Shown: positions 7,318 to 15,401, counted from the first letter of the stretch. The stretch: 43,255 nucleotides of DNA from Comamonadaceae bacterium ALPHA2B (GCA_005503065.1 SCOE01000045.1:1-43255), one strand, 5' to 3'. Notes: generated from the sequence alone by a model not told the origin. Program-made: numbers and translations.

Positions 7318-8580
7318 TCATGCGGCGCTGGCGACGGGCACCGGCGCGGCCGGGCGGAGCGCCGCGGGCGCGTCGTCCAGGCAATGCTCCGGACGCCACG
7401 CATACAGCCACTCGACCGCATCGTAAAAGCGATCGGGCGTGCGGCCCACCCAAAGGCTGTTGCGCACGAGACGCTCCACGCCCTTGGCGTGGTACAGGCG
7501 CCCCATTTCGCGCACCGACAGCACCACGCGCGCGGTGCGGGCCACGCGGGCCGACTCGTACAGGCGGAAGGCTGCAGGGAGGTCGAAGTCGCAGGCCTTC
7601 ACCGCCTCGCCCAGCGTCACCGCGTCCTCGATCGCCATGCAGGCACCCTGCGCGAGGTACTGCATCATGGGATGCGCCGCATCGCCCAGCAGCGTGGCGG
7701 GCCCCTCGCCCCAGCGCTCGACCGGGTCGCGGTCGGCGGTGCTCCAGCGCCGCCACGAGGTGGGACGGTCCAGCAGCTGGCGAGGGCGCGCGTGCACGCC
7801 TTCGAAGTAGGACATCACTTCGGCCTTGCTGCCTTCGGTGACGCCCCACTCTTCCCGATCACGGCTGTGGAAGGTGACGACCAGGTTGTACTGCTGGCCG
7901 TCGCGCAGCGGGTAGTGCACCAGGTGGCAATTCGGCCCGGCCCAGACCACCGGCGCGTTCCATCGCAGGTCGGCCGGCATGTCGGCCACCGGCACCACGG
8001 CGCGGTAGACCACGTGGCCCGACACCCGCGGCGCGTCGCCCACCAGGTGGGAGCGCACCACCGACTTGACGCCGTCGCAGCCGACGATCGCATCGGCCTT
8101 GAAGCGCCGGCCGTCGCGGGTCGCCGCCAGCACGCCGGGTGTGCCGATTTCCAGCGCCTCGACGTGCGCCGAGGTGTGCAGGCGGATGAGGGGATGCGCG
8201 AGCACCGCCTGGTGGATGGCGCCGTGCAGGTCGGCACGGTGGCTCACGGCGTAGGGGTTGCCGAAGCGGCGGCGGAAGGCCTCGCCCACCGGCACCGAGG
8301 CCACCTCGCTGCAGTCGACGGCGTCCATCATGACCAGGCGCTCGGTGAACACCGAGCCGCGGCGCACCGCCTCGCCCACGCCCAGCGCATCGAGCGCGGC
8401 GAAGGCGTTGGGGCCGAGCTGCAGGCCGGCGCCGATCTCGCCGATGGCGCTGCTCTGCTCAAGCAGATCGACCGACACGCCCAGGCGCGCCAGCGCCAGC
8501 GCCGCGGCCATGCCGCCGATGCCGCCGCCGACGAGCAGCACGGCGGGGCGTGCCGCCGTGGATGAAGGGAGGGGGTTCAT
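7318..8580 (-). CDS. FAD-dependent monooxygenase, 3-hydroxybenzoate 6-hydroxylase-like
   Basis: A 420-residue group A flavin monooxygenase, first gene of the leftward operon. FAD-binding V-L-L-V-G-G-G-I-G-G-M-A-A-A lies at residues 14-27; G-C-D-G-V-K-S-V-V-R is the D-G motif that contacts NAD(P)H; L-L-G-D-A-A-H-P-M-M-Q-Y-L-A-Q-G-A near residue 300 is the second FAD site. Stretches such as Q-L-G-P-N-A-F, F-G-N-P-Y-A-V-S-H-R-A-D-L-H-G and H-L-V-H-Y-P-L are what I recall for 3-hydroxybenzoate 6-hydroxylases (which make gentisate) rather than salicylate 1-hydroxylases, though these subfamilies are close. ATG 8580 follows AGGAG by 7 bases. No gentisate dioxygenase is in the window, so the downstream fate of the product is unknown. 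Confidence 0.8.
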   Translation of the reverse strand: MNPLPSSTAARPAVLLVGGGIGGMAAALALARLGVSVDLLEQSSAIGEIGAGLQLGPNAFAALDALGVGEAVRRGSVFTERLVMMDAVDCSEVASVPVGEAFRRRFGNPYAVSHRADLHGAIHQAVLAHPLIRLHTSAHVEALEIGTPGVLAATRDGRRFKADAIVGCDGVKSVVRSHLVGDAPRVSGHVVYRAVVPVADMPADLRWNAPVVWAGPNCHLVHYPLRDGQQYNLVVTFHSRDREEWGVTEGSKAEVMSYFEGVHARPRQLLDRPTSWRRWSTADRDPVERWGEGPATLLGDAAHPMMQYLAQGACMAIEDAVTLGEAVKACDFDLPAAFRLYESARVARTARVVLSVREMGRLYHAKGVERLVRNSLWVGRTPDRFYDAVEWLYAWRPEHCLDDAPAALRPAAPVPVASAA

Positions 8581-8629
8581 GCGTTGTCTCCTGAAGGCTG
8601 TCGGCCGCTGGTGCCGCTGCATGCCCTGC

Positions 8630-8658
8630 ATTGTTCGCCCCGCCCACTATCGCCTCAA
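8630..8658 (-). promoter_or_regulatory. Predicted promoter of the monooxygenase operon
   Basis: On the minus strand TTGAGG (8658-8653) and AACAAT (8635-8630) are separated by 17 bases, giving a start near 8623 and a leader of about 40 bases with AGGAG before ATG 8580. The 45 bases between this -35 and the divergent LysR start are where a LysR-type operator would lie, but I could not define one clear T-N11-A box. Confidence 0.45.
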
Positions 8659-8703
8659 GCGCACAGCCAGATACTGCCCATTGCGTTTTTCGATAATGCA
8701 GGC

Positions 8704-9600
8704 ATGGCCAAGCTCGACCTGGAATGGATCGCCGTCTTCGACGAGGTCTACAAGACCGCCAGCGTGACGCGCGCCGCCGACCGCCTCGGCATCGCGCAGG
8801 CAGCGGCCAGCACGATGCTCAACAAGCTGCGCGCGCACTTCGGCGACCGGCTCTTCATCCGCACCGCCCAGGGCATGCTGCCCACGCCGCAGGCCCAGCG
8901 CGTCTACCCCTACCTGCGCGAAGTGCTGGCGCAGCTCGAACTCGCCCAGGGCAGCCGCGCCGGCTTCGTGCCTGCCCAGGCCGAGCGGAGTTTTCGCATC
9001 TGCATGACCGACATCAGCGAGGTGGTGCTGCTCCCCGCGCTGCTGGACCATCTGCGCCGCCACGCCCCCGGCGTACAGATCGAGACCGAGATCATCTCCA
9101 GCGACAGCCCGCGGCGGCTCGAGGACGGCGCGGTGGACCTGGCCGTGGGCTTCATGCCGCAGCTGGACGCCGGCTTCTACCAGCAGACGCTGTTCATGCA
9201 GAAGTTCGTGTGCCTGGCGTCGCAGAGCCACCCGCGCATCGACGGGCGGCTGACGCGCCGGCGCTTCGAGGCCGAGGCGCATGCCGTGGTCGCCACCTCG
9301 GGCACGGGCCACGCCATCGTCGACAAGACCCTCGCGCGGCTGGGCGTGCAGCGGCAGGTGGTGGTGCGTCTGTCGGGCTTCCTGAGCGTGGCGCGCATCG
9401 TGGCCCACACCGAGCTGCTGGTCATCGTGCCCTCCATCCTGGGCGAGATCCTTGCCACGCAGGAGCCGGTCCAGCGGCTGGAGCTGCCCTTCGCGCTGCC
9501 GGCCTACGCGGTCAAGCAGCACTGGCATGCCCGCTTCCATGCCGACGCCGGGAACGCGTGGCTGCGGCGCACCCTGGCGCAGCTTTTCGGCGGCGGCTGA
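8704..9600 (+). CDS. LysR-family transcriptional regulator
   Basis: A 298-residue LysR regulator. The winged helix-turn-helix is at the N-terminus (F-D-E-V-Y-K-T-A-S-V-T-R-A-A-D-R-L-G-I then A-S-T-M-L-N-K-L-R, residues 9-40), followed by the linker helix and a periplasmic-binding-protein-like effector domain (I-C-M-T-D-I-S-E-V-V-L-L starts the first subdomain). The sequence resembles the NodD/LinR/NahR side of the family, where effectors are often aromatic. It is divergent from the monooxygenase operon over 123 bases and is its probable regulator. A longer upstream reading frame is rejected because ATG 8704 begins exactly at the conserved helix. GATAAT lies 6 bases before the ATG and there is no ribosome-binding site, so the transcript may be leaderless. 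Confidence 0.92.
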   Translation: MAKLDLEWIAVFDEVYKTASVTRAADRLGIAQAAASTMLNKLRAHFGDRLFIRTAQGMLPTPQAQRVYPYLREVLAQLELAQGSRAGFVPAQAERSFRICMTDISEVVLLPALLDHLRRHAPGVQIETEIISSDSPRRLEDGAVDLAVGFMPQLDAGFYQQTLFMQKFVCLASQSHPRIDGRLTRRRFEAEAHAVVATSGTGHAIVDKTLARLGVQRQVVVRLSGFLSVARIVAHTELLVIVPSILGEILATQEPVQRLELPFALPAYAVKQHWHARFHADAGNAWLRRTLAQLFGGG

Positions 9601-9607
9601 GCGCCGG

Positions 9608-9613
9608 GATAAT
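9608..9613 (+). promoter_or_regulatory. Candidate -10 element for the acyltransferase gene
   Basis: GATAAT at 9608-9613 lies 8 bases after the LysR stop and 43 bases before ATG 9657, allowing a leader of roughly 35 bases. No convincing -35 is visible inside the LysR 3' end. Confidence 0.3.
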
Positions 9614-9656
9614 CCACGCTTTGCCTGCGCCGCTGCCGGGGCTGCGAAGCCGGTAC

Positions 9657-10754
9657 ATGTCCATGTCCAACATTCCCCTCGCGGCGGGCGCTGCCCCGAT
9701 GCCGCTGACCCACCGCTGGAACAACTTCGACGCGCTGCGCATGGGCGCCGCGCTGCTGGTCCTGGTGTCGCATCAGTTCTCGCTCACCGGCCGCAGCGAG
9801 CACGGGCTGTTCGAAGTGCACTCCTGGGGCGGTGTGGCCGTGCTCATCTTCTTCTCGATCAGCGGCTTTCTCGTGGCCCAGAGCTGGGACAACGATCCGC
9901 GGCCCCACACGTTCATGGCGCGCCGCCTGCTGCGCGTGTGGCCGGCACTGGCAGTGGCGGTGGTGCTGAGCGCCTGCGTGCTCGGGCCGCTGATCGGCAG
10001 CATGAGTTGGCAGGAGTACGTGCACGACCCGTTCTTCCGGCGTTATTTCCGCATCCTGCGCTTCAAGAACGAGCTGTTCCTTCCCACCGGCTTCGACGGC
10101 AACCTGCTGGCGCGCGTGATCAACGGCTCGCTCTGGACGATCCCGATCGAGATGAAGTGCTATGTGCTGCTGGCCGCGATCGGCACGCTGGGCCTGCTGC
10201 GGCCGCGCTGGCGCTGGCTCGTCGCGCTGCTCGTGCTTGCGACTGCCGTCGGCTATCTGTGGCCCACACCCTGGCGCTACGGCTGGAGCGAGCGCCGCGA
10301 CATGCCGCTCGAGTTCATGCTGTGCTTCTTCGCGGGCGTGGTGTGCCATCACCACCGAGCCCGCACCACGGGCCGCGCGGCATGGCCGCTGCTCGTTGCG
10401 GCATGGGCGGCGGGCGCGCTGGCATTCGCGGCCGGCCAGCAGGTACTGGCCCTGGTGCTGTGGGTGCCGCCCACGGCCATCGCCTTCGGGACATCGGCCT
10501 GGCCGGTGGTCCGGCGGCTCGGGCGCTTTGGCGATGTGTCCTACGGGCTGTACATCTATGCCTTCCCGACCCAGCAGCTGATGATCTGGCTCTTCAAGGA
10601 CCGCCTGCCCTGGGCGATGGTGCTGGCCCTCTCGATCGGTGCCACGCTGGTGCTGGCCTTCGCGTCCTGGCACCTGGTCGAGAAGCACGCGTTGCGATGG
10701 AAGCCGCGCGCGCCCCGACAGGCGGCTCCCGTTGCGCCGACCGCGCTCGCATAA
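9657..10754 (+). CDS. Membrane acyltransferase (acyltransferase 3 / OafA-like)
   Basis: A 365-residue integral membrane protein of the acyltransferase-3 family, which transfers acyl groups from the cytoplasmic side to sugars or other envelope components. The start of the domain, W-N-N-F-D-A-L-R-M-G-A-A-L-L-V-L-V-S-H-Q-F-S-L, carries the catalytic-type histidine; F-S-I-S-G-F-L-V-A and F-M-A-R-R-L-L-R-V-W-P-A (with the R-x-x-R pair) follow, as in the family. About ten hydrophobic helices can be counted. A second ATG six bases downstream (9663) is equally possible. A larger open frame extends upstream through the LysR gene but has no family support. Acceptor unknown; the neighbours give no polysaccharide cluster. 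Confidence 0.88.
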   Translation: MSMSNIPLAAGAAPMPLTHRWNNFDALRMGAALLVLVSHQFSLTGRSEHGLFEVHSWGGVAVLIFFSISGFLVAQSWDNDPRPHTFMARRLLRVWPALAVAVVLSACVLGPLIGSMSWQEYVHDPFFRRYFRILRFKNELFLPTGFDGNLLARVINGSLWTIPIEMKCYVLLAAIGTLGLLRPRWRWLVALLVLATAVGYLWPTPWRYGWSERRDMPLEFMLCFFAGVVCHHHRARTTGRAAWPLLVAAWAAGALAFAAGQQVLALVLWVPPTAIAFGTSAWPVVRRLGRFGDVSYGLYIYAFPTQQLMIWLFKDRLPWAMVLALSIGATLVLAFASWHLVEKHALRWKPRAPRQAAPVAPTALA

Positions 10755-10784
10755 TCGCGCCCACCCCCACCCTCGAAGGCGCCC

Positions 10785-11240
10785 ATGTCGTCGATCACCC
10801 TCCGCTTCCTGGCAGAACCCAGCACCGTCAACTTCGGCGGCAAGGTGCATGGCGGCACCGTCATGAAGTGGATCGACGAGGCGGGCTACGCCTGCGCCAC
10901 GAGCTGGTCGCGCAACTATTGCGTCACCGTCTTCATCGGCAGCATCCGCTTCCATCGCCCGATCATGATCGGCGACCTGGTCGAGGTGGAAGCCCGGCTG
11001 GCCTACACCGGCAATACCAGCATGAACATCTCGGTCGAGGTGCGCAGCGGCGACATGAAGGGCGGGCAGATGACCAAGACGACCGAATGCCTGATCGTCT
11101 TCGTGGCCGTCGATTCGCACGGTCGGCCTTTGCCGGTGGATGCCTTCACGCCGGGCACGCCGGGCGAGATGGCACTGGCGGAGCGTGCGCGCGCCCACCT
11201 CGACGCGGCCAAATCGGTGGCAACCTCGACCGCGGCCTGA
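10785..11240 (+). CDS. Acyl-CoA thioesterase (hot-dog fold, YciA-like)
   Basis: A 151-residue single hot-dog domain thioesterase that should hydrolyse acyl-CoA to the free acid and CoA. The motif N-F-G-G-K-V-H-G-G-T-V-M-K-W-I-D-E-A-G (residues 16-34) contains the asparagine, the H-G-G turn and the catalytic aspartate D31 of the YciA/ACOT group, followed by F-I-G-S-I-R-F-H-R-P-I-M-I-G-D-L-V-E. GAAGG lies 7 bases before the ATG and CATAAT at 10750-10755 may be its -10. It is on the same strand as the acyltransferase, 30 bases downstream, and could be cotranscribed. Chain-length preference cannot be read. Confidence 0.88.
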   Translation: MSSITLRFLAEPSTVNFGGKVHGGTVMKWIDEAGYACATSWSRNYCVTVFIGSIRFHRPIMIGDLVEVEARLAYTGNTSMNISVEVRSGDMKGGQMTKTTECLIVFVAVDSHGRPLPVDAFTPGTPGEMALAERARAHLDAAKSVATSTAA

Positions 11241-11264
11241 AGGCGCCTGGCGAGGGCAGCAGCC

Positions 11265-11516
11265 ATGCACGACCCCGCCGCCCTTCAGCCGCCCGGCGAG
11301 GCCCGCGCCGGGCTCACGCGCGGCGAGCGCATCGCCGGCTGGGCTGCCGGCCTGCTCTTCGTTGCGCTCGGGATCGCTGTGCTGGCCGGCAGCGGCGACA
11401 TGGCCGCCGGTCCACTCGTGGCCGCCGCTGCGCTGGCGGGGCTGGGCGCGCAGGCGCTGTGGGCCACGGCGCGGGGCCGGCGCTCCTGGCTCGCGCGCAT
11501 CGGGCCGCTGCCCTGA
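11265..11516 (+). CDS. Small predicted inner-membrane protein, unknown function
   Basis: An 83-residue protein with two hydrophobic segments (residues about 25-42, W-A-A-G-L-L-F-V-A-L-G-I-A-V-L-A, and 47-67, rich in A and L) joined by a short G-S-G-D-M loop, and a basic tail R-G-R-R-S-W-L-A-R, giving a likely hairpin with both ends in the cytoplasm. I do not recognise a family. It starts 24 bases after the thioesterase stop and may be in the same transcript. Composition matches its neighbours. It could be a spurious frame in GC-rich DNA, but two clean membrane segments and tight spacing argue for a real gene. Confidence 0.5.
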   Translation: MHDPAALQPPGEARAGLTRGERIAGWAAGLLFVALGIAVLAGSGDMAAGPLVAAAALAGLGAQALWATARGRRSWLARIGPLP

Positions 11517-11619
11517 GCGGCACATCCTCCCCGCCTCCAGTTCATTGAGTTCCGTGGGCAGTCCAGCCCCTTGGACACGGCCTGCCGTCGCGGTCGCGCG
11601 ACTGTTTCAACGTGCACAA

Positions 11620-11642
11620 CATGTTTCTCAGAGCGAAACATG
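11620..11642. promoter_or_regulatory. Perfect inverted repeat, predicted IclR operator
   Basis: CATGTTTC (11620-11627) and GAAACATG (11635-11642) form perfect 8-base arms with a 7-base spacer, ending one base before the -35 of the nine-gene operon. Position about -60 to -37 fits an activator site. The right half-site GAAAC-N3-ATTGT recurs at 21326-21338 next to iclR, at the same distance from an identical -10, so the IclR protein at 20542-21303 is the probable ligand. Confidence 0.65.
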
Positions 11643-11643
11643 A

Positions 11644-11672
11644 TTGTGACTGACGCAACGACTGCCTAGAGT
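11644..11672 (+). promoter_or_regulatory. Promoter of the nine-gene operon
   Basis: TTGTGA (11644-11649) and TAGAGT (11667-11672) are spaced by 17 bases; transcription would start near 11679, leaving a leader of about 38 bases before ATG 11717. The block CCTAGAGT-N-CGCTCC is shared with the promoter at 21335-21363. Confidence 0.6.
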
Positions 11673-11716
11673 TCGCTCCCATCCCGACGCGAAGACGTCG
11701 GCACGGAGACGAACCG

Positions 11717-12673
11717 ATGCAGCCCACCCTGGTCCCACGCACGACGCAGCCGCTCGCGGCCTGCGATGCCGTGGACGCACGGCCGGTTCCGTTCTCTGCC
11801 GGCACGCTGCCGCCCGCCATGCCGCTGCCGGCAGGCGCGTGCGATGCCCACATCCACGTCTACGACGCGCGCTTTCCCGCCGTGCCCGGCGCACGCCTGA
11901 TGCCGCCCGACGCCAGCGTGGCGGACTACCGCCGCCTCCAGCAGCGCACCGGGCTGCGCCGCGCCGTGTTCGTCACCCCGTCCACCTACGGCACCGACAA
12001 CCGCCCGATGCTGCAGGCGTTGCAGGCCTTCGGCGACGATGCGCGCGGCGTGGCCGTGATCGACGGCACCGAGGCCGATGCCGTGCTGGCACGCCTGCAC
12101 GCCCAGGGCGTGCGCGGCGTGCGGCTGAACCTCTCGCTGGGCGTGGGCACGCATGCGGACATGCTGATGCCCATTGCGCAGCGCATCGCGCCGCTGGGCT
12201 GGCATCTGCAGTTGCTGATGCCGGCGGATGTGCTGCAAGGCCAGGCCGCCGTGCTCTCCGCACTGCCCGTGCCCGTGGTCTTCGACCACTTTGCGCGGCT
12301 GTCGCCCGCCGATGCCGGCCGCCATCCCGCGCACGCCGTGGTGCTGCAACTGCTGCGCGCCGGCCGCGCCTGGATCAAGCTGTCGGGCGGCTACCTGGTG
12401 AGCCCCACGCACAGCACCGAGGACCCGGCGCTCGACGACCTCGCCCGCAGCTTCCTCGACGCCGCGCCCGAGCGCGTGGTCTGGGGCAGCGACTGGCCCC
12501 ATGCCACCGCCACCGCCGGCCTGCAGCCCTTGCCGGACGACGCCCGCCAGCTCGACCGGCTGGCGCAATGGACCGGCGGCGGCGAGCTTTTCGCGCAGGT
12601 GCTGGTGCGCAACCCGGCCGTGCTCTACGGCTTCGGCCCCGTTTCCGACCCCCCAGAGAGAACAGAGACATGA
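11717..12673 (+). CDS. Amidohydrolase A (LigI/GalB-like lactonase family)
   Basis: A 318-residue TIM-barrel hydrolase. C-D-A-H-I-H (H45, H47) is the metal-binding H-x-H of amidohydrolases, V-F-D-H-F-A-R carries a later histidine and V-W-G-S-D-W-P-H the conserved aspartate near residue 262. The overall layout resembles the 2-pyrone-4,6-dicarboxylate lactonase (LigI) and galactarolactone isomerase group, which act on lactones or cyclic esters; the exact substrate is unknown. It shares V-T-P-S-T-Y-G-T-D-N and many other stretches with the gene at 18506-19432, so they are paralogues. It is the first gene of the operon and its stop overlaps the next start (ATGA at 12670-12673). Confidence 0.85.
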   Translation: MQPTLVPRTTQPLAACDAVDARPVPFSAGTLPPAMPLPAGACDAHIHVYDARFPAVPGARLMPPDASVADYRRLQQRTGLRRAVFVTPSTYGTDNRPMLQALQAFGDDARGVAVIDGTEADAVLARLHAQGVRGVRLNLSLGVGTHADMLMPIAQRIAPLGWHLQLLMPADVLQGQAAVLSALPVPVVFDHFARLSPADAGRHPAHAVVLQLLRAGRAWIKLSGGYLVSPTHSTEDPALDDLARSFLDAAPERVVWGSDWPHATATAGLQPLPDDARQLDRLAQWTGGGELFAQVLVRNPAVLYGFGPVSDPPERTET

Positions 12674-13662
12674 CCTCCTCATCCACATCCCTGACCCGCC
12701 GCTCCCTCATCGCCGGTGCCTGCGCCCTGCTCGCCACGGGCGGCGCCTGGGCCCAGGGCGACTGGCCCACCGGCCGCGTCATCACCTGGGTCGTGCCCTA
12801 TCCGCCCGGCGGCGGCACGGACGTGCTGGGCCGCGCCGTGGCGCAGAAGCTCGGCGGCACGCTGGGCACCAACGTGATCGTGGACAACCGCGCCGGCGCC
12901 ACCGGCACCATCGGGGCGGCCTACGTCGCCAAGTCGGCGCCCGACGGCTACACGCTGCTGGGCACCACCATCGGGCCGCAGGCCATCGCGCCGCACCTGA
13001 TGGGCAAGCTTCCCTACGACCCGATCGGCGGCTTCGCGCCGGTGGCGATCATCGGCACCATCCCGCACATCCTGGTGGTGGGCGCCAACCAGCCCTACCG
13101 CAGCGTGGCCGACCTGCTGGCCGCGGCGAAGGCGCAGCCCGGCAAGCTGGCCTTCGCCTCGGGCGGCACCGGCACCATCCTGCAGATGCAGGGCGAACTG
13201 CTGGCACAGCAGACCGGCAGCCGCTTCATCCACGTGCCCTACAAGGGCGACGCCCCTGCGGTGCAGGACACGCTGGGCGAGCAGGTGAACTTCATGTTCG
13301 CCCCGGCCGCCGCGGCGCTGCCGCATGTGCAGTCCGGCCGGCTGCGGGCGCTGGCCGTCACCTCGGCCGCGCGCCTGAAGCCGCTGCCCGACGTGCCCAC
13401 CATGGGCGAGGCCGGCATCAAGGACTTCGTCGTCGAGCAATGGCAGGCCGTCTTTGCGCCGGCCGGCACGCCGGCGCCCATCGTCGATCGCCTCAACCGG
13501 GAGGTCAACGCCGCCCTCAAGACCCCCGACCTGGTCGCCCTGGCCGACAAGCTGGGCGTGAACCTGGTGGGCGGCACGCCCGCGCAGCTGGGCGCGCTGC
13601 AGAAGGCCGACTCCGCCAAGTGGGCCGAGGTCATCCGCAAGGGTGGCATCAAGGCCGATTGA
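12670..13662 (+). CDS. Bug-family (TctC) periplasmic solute-binding protein
   Basis: A 330-residue binding protein. The signal peptide carries L-T-R-R-S-L-I-A-G (possible twin-arginine signal) and a G-A-W-A-Q cleavage site. The mature protein begins D-W-P-T-G-R-V-I-T-W-V-V-P-Y-P-P-G-G-G-T-D, the first strand and ligand loop of the family, and ends with the standard K-W-A-E-V-I-R-K-G-G-I-K tail. ATG 12670 overlaps the upstream TGA, implying coupled translation with amidohydrolase A and so a shared ligand or pathway. Membrane subunits are absent from the window. Confidence 0.9.
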   Translation: MTSSSTSLTRRSLIAGACALLATGGAWAQGDWPTGRVITWVVPYPPGGGTDVLGRAVAQKLGGTLGTNVIVDNRAGATGTIGAAYVAKSAPDGYTLLGTTIGPQAIAPHLMGKLPYDPIGGFAPVAIIGTIPHILVVGANQPYRSVADLLAAAKAQPGKLAFASGGTGTILQMQGELLAQQTGSRFIHVPYKGDAPAVQDTLGEQVNFMFAPAAAALPHVQSGRLRALAVTSAARLKPLPDVPTMGEAGIKDFVVEQWQAVFAPAGTPAPIVDRLNREVNAALKTPDLVALADKLGVNLVGGTPAQLGALQKADSAKWAEVIRKGGIKAD

Positions 13663-13714
13663 TCCTTTCCGTTTCTTCCACCTCCTCCTCTCCTCCTACG
13701 ACTGAGCCAACGCC

Positions 13715-14401
13715 ATGAGCCAACTCCCAGAAATCATCCGCGACATCGAACGTGTCGCCCCCGAGGTCGTCGCCAAGGCCAAGACCTTCCAGGCGGCCAT
13801 CCTGGCCGACGTGGCCGGTCGCCGCGGCACCATGAACGCCCGCGTCGCGCCGGTGGACGACAAGATGATCGTCGCCGGCCCGGCCTTCACCGTCGAAGTG
13901 CGCCCCGGCGACAACCTGATGATCCATGCCGCCATCGCCCTGGCCAAGCCGGGCGACGTGCTGGTGATCGACGGCAAGGGCGACCAGACCGCCGCCCTCA
14001 TGGGCACGCTGATGCTCAGCGCCTGCAAGAAGCGTGGCCTGGCCGGCGTGATCGTCGACGGCGCGATCCGCGACAAGCTGGAACTGCTGCAGCTGGACTT
14101 CCCGGTCTTCAGCGCCGGCTTCAACCCGGCCGGCCCCACCAAGTTCGTGCCCGGCCGCATCAACCATCCGATCTCGGCCGGCGGCGCCAGCGTCAACCCG
14201 GGTGACCTGGTGGTGGGCGATGCCGACGGCGTGGTCGTCATCGAGCGCGAGAAGGCGCCCGCCATGATGGACCTGGCCGACAAGAAGGTGGCCGACGAGG
14301 CCGCTCGCCTCGAATCCATCGCGCGCGGCGACACCGCCGCCAAGTGGCTGCCCGCCGCGCTGCGTGCAGCCGGCGTGCTCAAGGAAGGCGAATCGCTGTG
14401 A
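13715..14401 (+). CDS. RraA/LigK-type aldolase (4-carboxy-4-hydroxy-2-oxoadipate aldolase-like)
   Basis: A 228-residue protein of the RraA/HMG-aldolase family, class II metal-dependent aldolases and oxaloacetate decarboxylases that cleave 4-hydroxy-4-methyl/carboxy-2-oxo acids to pyruvate plus a keto acid. Key pattern: D-G-K-G-D-Q-T-A-A-L-M-G about residues 86-97, then V-D-G-A-I-R-D with the substrate-binding arginine (R119) and metal-ligand aspartate (D120). Length and motifs fit LigK/GalC better than the RNase E inhibitor RraA (about 160 residues). It starts 52 bases after the Bug stop and its TGA overlaps the next start. In this operon it is the best clue that the pathway ends in pyruvate or oxaloacetate; that is inference. 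Confidence 0.85.
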   Translation: MSQLPEIIRDIERVAPEVVAKAKTFQAAILADVAGRRGTMNARVAPVDDKMIVAGPAFTVEVRPGDNLMIHAAIALAKPGDVLVIDGKGDQTAALMGTLMLSACKKRGLAGVIVDGAIRDKLELLQLDFPVFSAGFNPAGPTKFVPGRINHPISAGGASVNPGDLVVGDADGVVVIEREKAPAMMDLADKKVADEAARLESIARGDTAAKWLPAALRAAGVLKEGESL

Positions 14402-15312
14402 GCACGGTCCTCGTCACCGCCGCCGACCTGGCGCCGCAGGCCCTGGACCTGCTGAAGAACCTCGAGGTGGTCTACGCCGGCAAGACGCCGACCGAAGAGG
14501 ACCTGGTGGCCCTGGCCAAGCGCCATGACCCGGTGGCCATCATCGTCCGCTACGGCAAGGTGGGCGCGGCGGTGATGGACGCGGCGCCCTCGCTCAAGGT
14601 CATCTCCAAGCACGGCAGCGGCACCGACACCATCGACAAGGTGGCCGCCCAGGCGCGCGGCATCGAGGTGGTGGCCGCCGTGGGCGCCAACGCCGCCGCC
14701 GTGGCCGAACAGGCCCTGGCCCTGATGCTGGCCTGCGCCAAGTCGGTGGTGCCGCTGGATGCGCGCATGCACGCCGGCCACTGGGACAAGGCCACGCACA
14801 AGAGCCTGGAACTGGGCGGCCGCACCGTCGGCCTGGTGGGCCTGGGCGCCATCGGCCAGCGCTTCGCACGCATGGCACATGGCATCGGCATGCGGGTGAT
14901 CGGCTTCGACCCCTTCGCCAAGAACCTGCCCGACTACATCCAGACCGTGGACCTCGCCACGATCTGGCGCGAAGCCGACGTGATCTCGCTGCACTGCCCG
15001 CTGACCGACGAGAACCGCGGCATGCTCAATGCCGAGACGCTGGCCCAGTGCAAGCGCGGCGTGATCGTGGTCAACACCGCGCGTGGCGGCCTGATCGACG
15101 AGGCGGCGCTGCTGGCCGCGGTGCGTTCGGGCCAGGTGGCCGGCGCAGGCCTGGACAGCTTCGCGGTCGAACCGATGACGGCGGGCCATCCCTTCCAGGG
15201 CCAGGAGCGCATCGTGCTCAGCCCGCACATCGGCGGCGTGACCAGCGACGCCTACGTCAACATGGGCGTGGGCGCGGCGAAGAACCTGCTGGCGGTGCTC
15301 GCGCGCGGCTGA
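14398..15312 (+). CDS. D-2-hydroxyacid dehydrogenase (NAD-dependent)
   Basis: A 304-residue member of the D-isomer-specific 2-hydroxyacid dehydrogenase family. V-G-L-G-A-I-G-Q-R-F-A-R is the NAD-binding glycine motif; V-N-T-A-R-G-G-L-I-D-E-A-A-L holds the substrate-binding arginine, and L-S-P-H-I-G-G-V-T the catalytic histidine. GTG at 14398 is taken as start because it overlaps the previous TGA (GTGA) and AAGGAAGG lies 9 bases upstream; an upstream in-frame start lies inside the aldolase gene. It would reduce a 2-keto acid or oxidise a 2-hydroxy acid. The pairing with an aldolase suggests conversion of a hydroxy acid to the keto acid that is then cleaved, or the reverse. Confidence 0.9.
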   Translation: MSTVLVTAADLAPQALDLLKNLEVVYAGKTPTEEDLVALAKRHDPVAIIVRYGKVGAAVMDAAPSLKVISKHGSGTDTIDKVAAQARGIEVVAAVGANAAAVAEQALALMLACAKSVVPLDARMHAGHWDKATHKSLELGGRTVGLVGLGAIGQRFARMAHGIGMRVIGFDPFAKNLPDYIQTVDLATIWREADVISLHCPLTDENRGMLNAETLAQCKRGVIVVNTARGGLIDEAALLAAVRSGQVAGAGLDSFAVEPMTAGHPFQGQERIVLSPHIGGVTSDAYVNMGVGAAKNLLAVLARG

Positions 15313-15401
15313 AGTTCACGGCAGACATGCGCTGCCGGCGAGCCCGCTGGCAGCGCGCAGGGCCTCCTCGACGACGGCCCCATCGACAAAGAGACAAGAC
15401 C

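Noticed and set aside
8724-10754. 676-codon fusion of LysR region with the acyltransferase
   Set aside because: The upstream part is an out-of-frame reading of the LysR gene; the membrane domain begins at ATG 9657.
11839-13662. 607-codon frame suggesting an N-terminal extension of the Bug protein
   Set aside because: The extension overlaps amidohydrolase A in another frame, and the signal peptide starts at ATG 12670.
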